From Roridomyces roridus (Eukaryota; Basidiomycota; Agaricomycetes; Agaricales; Mycenaceae), in the NCBI GenBank assembly GCA_029378245.1, contig JARKIF010000044.1, forward strand, positions 310,001 to 374,000: a DNA stretch of 64,000 nucleotides, in the 5' to 3' direction. Made by a program: the position numbers and the translations under genes. Positions 47,101 to 57,200 of the stretch are shown in pieces (position 1 is the first letter of the stretch; each line of letters opens with the position of its first letter). Under the pieces are notes generated by a model, which did not search any database, was not told where the DNA came from, and saw only the letters and a program-made list of their open reading frames with translations.

Positions 47101-47806
47101 ACAATAACGGGTCTTCCTCCCGGTACAACGCTGCCAGCTCTTCCATGGACAGCTCAACATCCTCCCATTCAACCAGACTGGTGTTCTTAGCTCGCCCATT
47201 GGTTGTTGCTCTGACGCGGCGGCGATGACGAGTATCCGTGCGATCTGTCCGCGCGAGTTTGTCTACTGCGGTGTGAATTCGATTGCCGACGAGGCGCGTG
47301 GCCCACGCGGAGAGACATGGACGGGCATAATGGATCTCTGCGAGTGGACGAGATGGGGAAAATGCAGCAGAGCTCTGGTCCACGTCGGATCTTTTGGGGC
47401 GGCTTTGGTGGTGGTCGTATATGAGAGGGATGATATCGGCCATTGTAACCTTGCATTTGCCTTGCAAGAACCTAGCTACGGCCTGGCGATGGCTCTTGCT
47501 ACGACGATCCGGCTCTCCGCGCTTCCGAGGATGGAAAAGTACCAATAGAAACTCACCGAGAGACCGGAACCCGTAGGTTTTGAGGACAATGTCCACCTTA
47601 TTCCAACGGGTGCTCCTGGGTGCGATACTACCCGGGATACTGGATGCAGATACGGGGGAGGGAATAGCCGAGCTGCCGGAGACCGAGGAACTCGTTCGGG
47701 ACGACCCAGCAACGACGACGTCCGCGGGAGGGACTACGATGTTTGGTAGTCGCTTCCATAATCTGACAAGCTTTACTGGCGCCGTCTGAGTGGGCTGCTG
47801 GTCCAT
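44188..47806 (-). CDS. DUF6589-like protein, intact copy 2
   Basis: The ATG at 47806 opens MDQQPTQTAPVKLVRLWKRL. A Ser/Pro-rich N-terminus leads to KVDIVLKTYGFRSLGEFLLV, then SMEELAALYREEDPLLWYIT, the spliced IQVGAISSFIISRNRYASGD and WLFACQAHIDVKRVFCRLGY, IQKYQRIYQHGLGKENSLNH with GTACTVFELDG, the block NHYGPASSPDPSSLSRSSNA with DFYPTSRSMTLIWDARILDC, and an exon FGWWTELNYAIPEGDVGRVF joined to FTFAGSSNQNYMRYMLDLYT. The core ends with SGRSMGHAVINQFDRGYQRL. A Ser-rich acidic tail ends EGASDVE. The protein is about 1,100 residues by my splicing. Being the only other gene between the terminal repeats, it is the natural candidate for the recombinase or DNA-binding partner, but no catalytic motif is proven. 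Homologues are widespread in basidiomycetes. Confidence 0.82.
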
Positions 47807-48228
47807 TGGAGGGTATTGGGGCGGTAGACAGTGAATATACGCGTGGTATTCGAGACTGGGAGCGTCGGCGACGGAGGAAACGCGAGGGGACGCGTGGCAG
47901 CGGGGGTGACAGGACGTGGGAACAAATTTGAAACTCAGCACTTTACGGCATTCGCACGACAGCTATCATTAGGGCGCGATCACTGACAGACTAAGTTTCC
48001 ACATCCTAGTGTTATCAGCACTGACACCGCTGCTCACCGCGAGCCGTTCAAACCGTCATCTGTCATCAGATTCTGCCTGGATCGTCTGCGACTCAATTCT
48101 GCTCATTCTTGTCTGGCAGATTGGCGCTGTCATCGTTTCAATCGCCGTCGGTATAGCTTGGATACATGCAACTTCAAACCAAGGTCAGAATAGCCGAGAG
48201 CCACCACGGGCAGTACTCGCACAGTTTT

Positions 48229-48358
48229 GTCGGCGACGGAGGAAACGCGAGGGGACGCGTGGCAGCGGGGGTGACAGGACGTGGGAACAAATTTGAAACT
48301 CAGCACTTTACGGCATTCGCACGACAGCTATCATTAGGGCGCGATCACTGACAGACTA
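48229..48358. mobile_element. Isolated 130-bp transposon terminus
   Basis: The 130 bp are identical, in the same orientation, to 47864-47993, the outer end of transposon copy 2. They begin GTCGGCGACGGAGGAAACGC and stop exactly at ACAGACTA. They follow the 235-bp stretch copied from the membrane-protein gene, so copy 2, the captured stretch and this terminus together form a unit 41489-48358 that still has proper ends on both sides. Confidence 0.9.
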
Positions 48359-49619
48359 TATACAAGCGAGGTACGAGTCAATACTGTATATAGCGTCTGG
48401 TTGTAAGAGACTAGTGGAAACTGGGGGAAGAGAAGCTGGCGGCGTACGCATCGTCGTCGAGAAAAGTAACAGTGGAAGCGATAGACTGGCAAAGGTGGAC
48501 GAAAATACTTGGGCGCGAGGGGTTCATAATGATAGACCGAACATGTTGGAAGTTGGTGGCAAGATGGTTGGCCAGGACAGAGATTGCGCGTGGGGGCAGG
48601 CTCGGAGACGTCACGGAGACAAAGGTATGTTGTGCTACGAACGTGTCGAATCCTCACTTTTTGCGCCTCACACCAACAGGCTTGGCACGAAGGTTGTGGT
48701 TAAGATTCAGTTGATGCGCCATCACATCATGATCACTTTCACCAAACCCAACCTTCACCCAAGGGATGTCCGCCGGGAGATGCCGAGACACAGCCTCATA
48801 GGTAGGGTAGGGTCCCAGACCCCTTAATTCACTTTTCCGACTTGTGTTCAAAACCTTTCAAAAATGCTTTTGGGAGACCCTGGAGATTTTTTTTCATTCT
48901 TTGATGGGAACATTGATGCCAACACTGATTTCTCAGGCTGGTCGTGGGTTGATTGAGCGGTTTTGAAAAAAAGCAGAGAGAGAGACTGGAAAGTGGAATA
49001 TGATACTCACTCACCGGCTGCACGGAAATTGAGTGAAATTTTGATTCGGAGGTCACGCTTCTTGCCCATCAGTCACGTGAGTTTCCTTATGGGGCTCGGC
49101 TAGTAGGTAGGGAGGGGGTCAGAGGGTCTTAGTTCACTTTTCCGACCCTGTGTAGAATTTTTTAATGGTGCCTACCCCTTGCCTTCACCTTGACAATGAC
49201 ACTACTGGCGACTGGAAGCTCGATACAATAATTCAATGCTCTAGGCTCGTCTCCGGGTACTCTCGGCTCTGAATCGTTACATATACACCCACTGGGCGTT
49301 CCGGGATAGGGCAGCTCGGGTTTGAGCCGCTTGTGCACTGGCACTTCTCTCGTCTTGCATCGACTGATACTGCCCGGCAACTGCTACCGGTTGTACCAAG
49401 CACCTCTGCTATCCGAAATCATCTCGCTCCTCCATTGGGAACCTGAGAGAATGTACCCCAGATTCAGTGGGGGACAAGGGGCATCACAACTTTGAGCAGA
49501 TCTGGATTCAGATGATCGGCGCCTGCCACTCATGGCTTTCAGGATTCTTGTGTGTCCCACTTCGTTTTCCTTCCTGCCACCAACACGTTCCTTCTTTCTT
49601 TTTTCTTACCCACTACAGG
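48359..49619. other. Unassigned stretch, possible decayed gene and repeats
   Basis: The minus strand has protein-like pieces with intron-like spacing (RAISVLANHLATNFQHVRSI and FLDDDAYAASFSSPSFH ending near 48411; YPTYEAVSRHLPADIPWVKV near 48760), but I could not assemble a gene or name a family. Two related direct repeats sit at about 48803-48843 and 49108-49147, sharing AGGTAGGG and TTCACTTTTCCGAC. A further short frame near 49162-49380 (-) is unrecognised. The remainder shows nothing I can support. Confidence 0.35.
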
Positions 49620-50832
49620 ATGGCGGGAACCTCAGACTTTGATTCTGCTTGGGAACAGGTAGTTCCTTACCTCATCAAGACAAACGTGCGTCGTCAATAC
49701 TTTGCACGGCTTACAAACGAATTTTGCAAAGGTCGCATTGTTTCTCAATGGTCCGTGTTCTACTATCGTCCAGACTGTAGTCGACTCATTAATTTGTGGT
49801 AGCCGTCTACGACGTTTTGGTTGTACTGGCGCTGTACTTTGTGCGCCGAAGAGACCCAGCGGGCAAACGGATCCTCATCTGCGCTATCATCGTCATGTTC
49901 ATATTCGCCTTGGTCGAAATGGCTCTGCAAATCGTGACCGTCGCGTACGCAATGCAAGCGTTGTATTCCGCTGTGCACAGTCAATACGAGGGCGCGTTGG
50001 ACACGCTCAAGACCATGTCCAATATCCTGGGTTTCGTGGAAGAGTTTTTGCTCATTATGAACAAGTGCGTGCGGCCTTCCGGGGAGTATAACAATCCTGA
50101 CATACCAATCCAGCGCTATTGCCGATGCCTTTTTCGTACGTTTTCCGTGTATAACAAGCCATCTTGACTCCACTCCCGCAGATGTATCGTTGCTATGTGG
50201 TATGGGGTTACAATCGAAAAGTCGTTATTCTTCCGGCGGTGATTTCCGTCATCACCATCGGTTTGTCCGTTCCTTGCCCCGAACCTTCCTTTCTAAATCA
50301 TTATAGGAGTCGGCTACGCGACGCTAGTCAGAGACCACTTCTCCCCTCCTCAGTATTTTATCGATACCCGGATCGTATTCGGACTCGTAATGTTCAACAA
50401 TCTTTTCTTGACCTGCTTGACTGCAGGCCCGATATGGCGGTCGCGACGTGACCTGCAGGTTGTCGGGCAGACAAAATTCATCTACAGGTATAATATCGCA
50501 ATGGCAATGCTGTAAGTCTTCAATCTCGAAGTATTTGCTCATTTCTTACGCCCCATTCGAGGTTGGAATCAGCCACCATCTATTTCCTTTGCATTACCAT
50601 CGGTATAATACTCGTTTCTCTGGGGGGATTCACCGTGTCTTTGGTGCCCCAGACGGTTTATGGGATATTCAGCCAGTTGATGGTGAGTGGCCAATAATTT
50701 CGCCGGGAGGGGAAACTCAGGCAAACATAGAACATCGTTCCGACGCTTGTTATCGTTCAAGTTAGTTTGGGTCGCCAGATCGACCGCGAAACCTCGAGTG
50801 TTGGGAGCATGGAGAAGATAGAATCTGTCTGA
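49620..50832 (+). CDS. Orphan multispan (likely 7-TM) membrane protein, paralogue 1
   Basis: Seven or so exons splice cleanly from the ATG at 49620: MAGTSDFDSAWEQVVPYLIK, then VALFLN|AVYDVLVVLALYFVRRRD, GKRILICAIIVMFIFALVEM, ALDTLKTMSNILGFVEEFLL, MYRCYVVWGYNRKVVILPAV, IGVGYATLVRDHFSPPQYFI, RIVFGLVMFNNLFLTCLTAG, LESATIYFLCITIGIILVSL and LVPQTVYGIFSQLMNIVPTL, ending with a soluble tail to the stop at 50832. The pattern YRCYxVWGYN plus seven hydrophobic segments marks a family very common in agarics and without an assigned function; it is topologically GPCR-like. A paralogue lies at 60308-61512 on the other strand with matching exon boundaries. Confidence 0.82.
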
Positions 50833-51005
50833 CACACCCAGTTTTGGTATGATTCGCCAGTCGCATGTGTTAACAAACACGAACTTGGACCTCTCATGAG
50901 ACTTTCTTCCGTAAAATTTGTTCGTACTAGTTCTTCTACAAATTCCGGGTCCCGAGAGCACGGTGAACGCCTGAACAAGTTGTGTATATAATAACATACG
51001 CGTAA

Positions 51006-51029
51006 GTATCGTCAGTTGTACTACAGTCT
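51006..51029. repeat. Second copy of the 24-bp dispersed repeat
   Basis: It is identical over 24 bp to 15182-15205, in the same orientation. It lies between the membrane-protein gene and the PBP-like gene, in sequence I cannot assign. At this site the flanking 12-bp direct repeats seen at 15156-15218 are absent. Confidence 0.6.
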
Positions 51030-51213
51030 GGTCCCGAGACTAGACAAGTTGTGTTTTCCGCTTTTGAACACGCGACGCGACGTACCTCCGCAATATTTGA
51101 TATCCCCCTGGACACGGTTGTTTTCAACCTCAGCATCACACCCCAAATCAGAACAGTTTATCTGCCACTCTCGAAAGACGTCGAATATTTTCGCATCCAC
51201 CATGTACCAACCA

Positions 51214-52227
51214 TCAAGGAGCACCAGTATACAACTGCTGATCATTCTTCTGAAACCCAGTAATAACCCCCTGACCATTCCTTCCGATAGCCCACTCTGC
51301 AAATTGATACGCAAGTGTCGAATTCTGTGCTTTCAATCCCACGAGCAAATGCGCAGGGTTCAACAACTGGTCATCTGCTTCGTCCGTCGATGCTTTGTAG
51401 ATCACGGTTTGGTTTGCGACGGCGGGGGGAAGTGAGAGGTACGTTCCTGCCGGCTGTCAGTGTCTGGAATTTGAGAGAGAAGAGAGGATTGAAGCACCTC
51501 GATCGGAAATGGAGTACTCCTTCAGAATCGCCGCCGCAGTCAAGGCCTGGATGGGGAAACCAATGTACTGGTGGTACCACGTCGAATACGGTGTCGACCA
51601 AGGAGCCTGCCCTATTTGCGTCCACAGGGAAGACTCCTTGATATTCGTCGCAGACTTGTCGTACCGACTCAAAAATCGTGCGCGGAGGGTAGTGCTACTA
51701 GAGTTGGCAGCATCCGCCGCATGGACCAAATTCGCGAAAATAGTGAGGATGTCAGAGGAACCGTCGATGTTGGCGGGGTTCTCTGGGGGGCCGACGAAGA
51801 GGAAGTGGTCGCGGAAGATGTAGTATGTGGTGTTGTCTATGATGCCTTGGTTGGCTGCGATCCGTTCCGAGGCGGGGTTGTATGTTATCCCAACGTCAGC
51901 GTCGCCGCTCTGTAAGTACTTGATCGTGAAGGTGTTATCACTGAGTACCCAGCCGACGCGAAAGGGCACCGAGCCGTTGGCTACACTTTCTTTGATGAAA
52001 GCGTCGGCGAGGGCTTTCAAATTATTGTTAGGACGGCAGAATGATAAAAGAGGATGAGACATACCACCGACGAGACCACTCTGCCCGGCACCGCCGTTCC
52101 CAATCCTCAGAGTGATGGGAGCATCGGATGAGTTGAAACCTCCATCGTACACCTCTTGTGGATCGACCAATGCGAGGGTGGAGCCAGTGAGAGCAAGGAG
52201 GCTGGTGAGAACCAAGAACGGGACCAT
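51214..52227 (-). CDS. Secreted PBP-like (tungstate/phosphate-type) solute-binding protein
   Basis: The ATG at 52227 gives a clear signal peptide (MVPFLVLTSLLALTGSTLAL), then YDGGFNSSDAPITLRIGNGG with an intron after GQSGLV. Next come ALADAFIKESVANGSVPFRV, NTFTIKYLQSGDADVGITYN, IIDNTTYYIFRDHFLFVGPP, ILTIFANLVHAADAANSSST, RFLSRYDKSATNIKESSLWT and WYHQYIGFPIQALTAAAILK. The last exon (RGTYLSLPPAVANQT to NDQQLYTGAP) ends at 51214. The pattern DADVGITYN and FLFVGPPENPAN resembles periplasmic-binding-protein-like domains such as bacterial TupA. Eukaryotes lack the matching ABC importer, so the fungal protein may scavenge or sense an extracellular anion, or be cell-wall linked; ligand unknown. Several N-glycosylation sequons are present. 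Confidence 0.8.
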
Positions 52228-52664
52228 TTTTGCGGGACAGGGAGGCTGGCATTCTGGTCCTTTATACGAGCCTACCGATCGACAGTCCGACTGTGGAGTC
52301 GGGCAGCCACATAGGGGAAGGAATAGGGATTGATCATTCATTGAAGGAAATACTTCCGGTTCATTCTCTGCAGTGTCCAGGACCCAAGGCAGACTTTGGC
52401 ACGACTGTCCTCACTGAGGCTCACGACGCGTCGCAGTCGGCTCGTGTATTTCCGGTTTGATCTTCCGTGACCGTGTATGCAGATCTCATTGCACAAGACC
52501 CCGCTGAAACGCGTTGGAGAATTTTCAAATACGACGTCATTGCATGGCGCTCCACTCCAGGGAACTCGGAGGATTCGCGCCGTCCGGCCCCTGAATTCAA
52601 AATTCGAGTCAATAGAGTCAATAGTTAACAATAAGTACAAGGCACGCCTCTATTGCGCAAAATT

Positions 52665-54090
52665 CTAAACACACAAAGTCCATCGTGAAACCTGATCGTC
52701 GCCCGCGGCCCAGAGGGCCACGCTGCCCCCTTCCTCTATGACGCAAAGTGCGGTCGGAGGGGACGCAAAGCGCGTTGTAAAAAGTCCATCGCCGGTATTT
52801 GTATCCGACGGCTCTAGTGGTCTGCCATTGTGCAAGGCCCACCCGCGCAGGAAGCCGTCACGCCGCGCGGAGAAGACAAATCGCTCGGCAGGATCGAGTG
52901 ACACGCCCTGAAATTAATTTTAAGAAATTGATGGTATGGAAGAATGTGAGACATACCAGGGGTAATGGTGGAGGTGAGGTTGGCGGGCCAGGTGGTAGTG
53001 AAGCGTAAACGACCGTAGGGGGCGCAGAGCGGCGCAGGAAGCGCAGGTCATACGAGGCGAGACGGCCATCCATGAAGCCTACGACGATTGACGCGCCATC
53101 TGACAATGGACGTACGAACGAAGCAGAGCTAAGTGGAGCGTGAGCCTGAGGATCACTGCCCCATCCGAGCACAGAGTCGCAAATGACTTGGGCGTGGGCG
53201 GGGCGATCGGTTTTGGTGCGTGAGTCGAAGCGGAGGACGGTGCCGGAGCGCACACCGGTGTAGATGAGGCTCTCGTGCTGTGCGATGGAGAATACGTCAC
53301 GGCCTGTGGCGATGACACGCACGGAATGGTGAACGTCGAGGTCGGGGACCAGGAATCCACGGGACCCTGATCCAAGGGCAAGAGCACCGCGCTGGATGCT
53401 TGCTGCCCGTACGTCGCTGATTGTGGGGAAATTGAGAAGCGTTGTCCGGCTAGGCATGTGAGTTGCGCAAATAGTCGAGAAGTAATCGACTTACTCGGGC
53501 ACGCCGCTACGCTGGATGGCGAGTTTAGTGCTGGAACCAAAGCAGACGGAGACAACATGGTCTGGAGTTGCGAGAATAGCGCTGACCTGTGGTTGTTTAG
53601 ATTCGTTGGAGGGGAGAGAAGGCGGGAGACACACATAGGATCCGCGAGCAAGACACAAGTCGAGGGTCCAGTCGCCCCATTCGTCCCATTCACTGTGATA
53701 ACGGCGGTCATATAAGCAGCCATTGTTGTCACCAATGAACTGCCGCACTGCGGAGTCCGAAGGCCACGGGGTGGAGGCGAACGCAGATACTGTTGTGCCT
53801 AAAGGGACGGGCCAAGTAGCATTTTGACTCTGAGATGTTGCCTCGAGGCGGGCATGGAGCAGAGAATTGAAGACACGAGTCCGTGCGGCAAAACTTGGAC
53901 TGGAGCTGACCCGGTTGTCCCAGAGAATGCGTTTCGATCGTGTTGCTCTTGTCGGTGTGTCCGAATTATTTGAAGGCGGTGGTAGTTGTGGTGTTGGTGC
54001 AGGCGGAGGCGGTCTGGATTCAGCTGCTCTCGAAGAGATTGGAAAATATCGATTGCGTTCTGGGTCGAAATAGAAGCCTGGGAGGTTCAT
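52665..54090 (-). CDS. DCAF4-like WD-repeat protein (CUL4-DDB1 substrate receptor type)
   Basis: The ATG at 54090 gives MNLPGFYFDPERNRYFPISS, the diagnostic N-terminal motif of DCAF4/WDR21 (LPGFYYDPEKNRYF in relatives). A Pro-rich linker and KRILWDNRVSSSPSFAARTR follow. Beta-rich blade sequences then follow: DNNGCLYDRRYHSEWDEWGD, VSAILATPDHVVSVCFGSST, GALALGSGSRGFLVPDLDVH, DVFSIAQHESLIYTGVRSGT, SIVVGFMDGRLASYDLRFLR, LDPAERFVFSARRDGFLRGW and CVIEEGGSVALWAAGDDQVS. It ends WTLCV at 52665. Introns near 53590, 53470 and 52960 keep the frame. Family role: presents substrates to CUL4-DDB1 ubiquitin ligase, probably in nucleus and cytosol. Its start is close to that of the divergent RA-PH gene, so the two may share a promoter. 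Confidence 0.82.
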
Positions 54091-54271
54091 CGTAGTTCGG
54101 CTGGAGGGATCAGGCCATCACAAAAAGATGTTACATAAGTGTTTTTCAGCAAACCGACTCAAACCGATTGACGGCCTTGTGGCTAGTTACCGCCTGCAAA
54201 TGCCATTGCATGCGGGCATATCTCGCAATTCCTTCTCCCATCGCTCTACTACTTCCAGAGCAGCAGCTCGA

Positions 54272-57200
54272 ATGCGGCGATCCAGACGTCTTTCTTTCCA
54301 AACAATCTTCTCCAAAGACACCACTGCAGTCGTCGAGCACCATCCCGTCGTGGGTGCGCGTAACTTTAAAACACTGCCTCGCTCTTTCGCGGCCTATGCA
54401 CACGAGTATGCCGCTACCGCGTCAAAGTACTACGACGACGACGCGTTCCAGCCACCAGAACTGCCTGTCACTACATCACCAGTAGACGAACCCTTCCTAC
54501 TCGATGACGATCCGTTTGCCGATCTCTCGGGCGGCCCAAAGGTCGACACTCCCCCGCAGTCACCGCTCTCTCCATCAGAGCCAATTCATCTCCCCCCCGT
54601 CGCGCCTGTTGTGCAACCCCGCACTACCCCCGCCAATACCACTCCTGCTTACCAGAAGCCCGCGTTTCGCCCTCGTCCGTCTCTGCCCTCTCTAAGCACC
54701 CTTGCGCAGATGAACTTGGTCGTACCCAACAAGGTTAGCTTTCCCAACTTCTTTTCTTTTCGTATATTAATCAACTATGTAGGTACGCCGCGGTCGCGTC
54801 GGCGCGGGACTTCCTCACGAACCTTGGGATGAGTCGTCTTTATTGACACCGTCTTCGCCATCTACCCCTCTCGTTTCCCTCTCCCCCGTTGCAGTTCCCC
54901 CGTCGGCAGCTGAGCCTTTGTCCCCCATGTCCACTTCGACACCGCTTTCGCCGTTGCGATCCCTCTCTTCTCCACCGACTCCGTCGCGCGGAGAGACCTT
55001 CCTCGATCTCTCCGATCATTCCTCCGACGAGGACCAACCGTCAATATCGCCCAAATCCCCGTCTTGGTCGCCGACACACAAAGCGGCCCCTTCACTCGCC
55101 CTCGCGCCTCTCGAAGCCACCGGTCTTTTCCTCCTTCACCCTGAACCGGTGCTGGTCTCGTCTCCCCGCGCCATGTCTCCTCCGCTCCCACTCCCTCCGC
55201 CTCCAGTACCGACCAAATCGCCCGAGTTGCTGCCGTTGAAGGAACTTGAGGCGCTCGACTTGAGCTCACCACTCGAGGATGTGCCGGAGGAGCAGGAGCA
55301 ACGAGATGATGGTGGTGCTGCCTATGCCGCCCTTGCTGCGGGAGGGTTCGGCCTTTTCGTCGCGCAACGAGGGGAAGAGGAGGAACATTCCGTGACGCGG
55401 AGCATGAGCATCAAACTCGCAGCGTCCCATTCCAGCGCTTCCTCTGAGAACGAAGAGGCGCCCGAACTTTCATTCACTCATTCCAGTTCGGAAATTGCCA
55501 CCGAGCCTGAAACATATTTCTCGCCCACCCTTTCGCGCGAGGCTTCTGCGTCGTCGCTTGCGTCCTCGTCTTCGGGCTCAGAGGGTCCTGAAGAAAGCCA
55601 AATACGGATACGGCGGCGTTTCCGCAAAAGCTCGCTTTTTGGGGACCTTCTCCGCTTCGCGCCCGCATCACCTGGCGCCCCTGGGAGCATATGGGGCGGG
55701 GAAATGCGGCTGGCAACGAATGATGATACGTTGCAACTCGGTCTGAGGCGTGTTGATGACATGGAGATGGAGATGGAGATGGGCGAGGATGGAGCTGCCT
55801 ATCACGCAGATGAGGACGACTACGATATGCTGACGCCCGAGGACCTCGACTCTGCGCTAAATCGCGCCAGCATCCTTTCGACTGCCAACGAGCTGGGCCA
55901 TGACGCTCCCAAGGGTGTGGCGTTCCCCGCATACGACGAATACAGCTACTCTTCCCCGCCGTACTCTACGCCCCATTTGACACGCTCTCCGTCATCTGTC
56001 CGTTCACCAGCGTCCTCGGAAGGGGATGAACATGTCCCCTCGTGGGCCTTTGGACGGTTACGTGAACATATGAGCGGCCTGTCGTCAGATGGGGAGGACG
56101 TCGATGTCGGTGGTTCCAAACGCAGCGTGCCGCCACCGCCAACACCGGCCTCGGGGTACTCGGAGGATGAGCTGAACCGGTCGTTCTTGTTCCCGCCCAG
56201 GGAAAGACGATTGTTGGAGGTGGAGGCAGAGGAGGTGGAGCCAGGGACGTCAGCTGGGACCATCAGGGCGAGTGCGCAAAGAGGACGGACGAGCGTCAGC
56301 GCCATTGGTGATCCCGGGTATTGGGGTGAGGACAAGCCAGTGGATGGGAGTGGTTGGGAAGGTCCGAGTGGTAGTGGTGGCGGTGGATATGGCAGGGGAA
56401 ATGGAAGTGGTGACGGCCGCTCCCGGTCGACTGGCCGAGGCGAATACGGCAGTTACAACGGCAACGGCGGCGGGAGTGGTGGTTGGGCGGGTCGTGGAGA
56501 TGATGGGGACGATGAGCGACGTCCTCGGGGGTCGTCGTTTTCGACACCGACCTCGTCAGAGTCGGACAATGACGAGTCGTCAGAAGACGATTATGGCGAG
56601 CCTGTTCCTCCGCCTGCAGCTGCTACAAGCGCAGATCCAAACTCGGATGACGACGTTCCTTTGGCACAGCGTATTCCATCTGCACTGAAGGCACAGCGAA
56701 CTATTCGGCGCAAGGTGCGAGAGGAAAGGGAAGAGCGCAGGCGCGACCGGGAGGCACGGCGGGCAAGGCAAACGACGCTGAGGCCTGCAGGCGCAGCGAA
56801 CGGAGCGCAGTCTCCTCTCGAAGTTGTATCCAGCTCGCGAGAGGCTGCTCGGACGGCAGAGGCGGCCACCCTGCAACGCACCAGGACACGTACACAGACC
56901 TTGCCGGGGAACGGATCAGGATCGGCAGCGGTCGATGATCTGACCCTGAAACTGCAGAACATGCAGAGCACACAAGCCGAGAGGCAGCGTTCCCTGACGA
57001 TCAATAGTGCCACATCCGGCGGGCGGGAACGCCTTCCATCGCCCTCTCCTGGTCCACGCATGGCCTCGGCTTCGCCCCCATCACATCACCTACCGCTTCC
57101 CGAGGCAGCCCGCGGCTTACGTCCTCAGCGTTCGTTCCATCGGCCGTCAACTGCTGGTGCGACAAGCCCGACGGCACTGCATGAACCACTTCCGGCCGAC

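Larger units (their letters stand above)
41489..47993 (-). mobile_element. TIR transposon copy 2: intact DUF6589-like gene plus RecQ-like helicase
   Basis: The element is 6505 bp, one base longer than copy 1, and inverted relative to it. It begins TAGTCTGTAGTTGATTGC and ends GATCACTGACAGACTA. Both genes read through without a break, so this copy is the better candidate for an active element. Differences I found from copy 1 are three substitutions (opposite 23849, 29729 and 29764) and the single T that copy 1 lacks. Immediate flanks are unrelated to those of copy 1 on the inner side and identical to copy 1's outer flank on the outer side. Confidence 0.9.
41489..48228. repeat. Right arm of the 6.7-kb inverted repeat
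   Basis: The inverted counterpart of 23103-29841. It contains transposon copy 2 (41489-47993) followed by 235 bp that match, inverted, the 5' part of the membrane-protein fragment at 23103-23337. The homology stops at 48228, where an additional transposon terminus begins. The two arms face each other across 11.6 kb. Confidence 0.95.
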
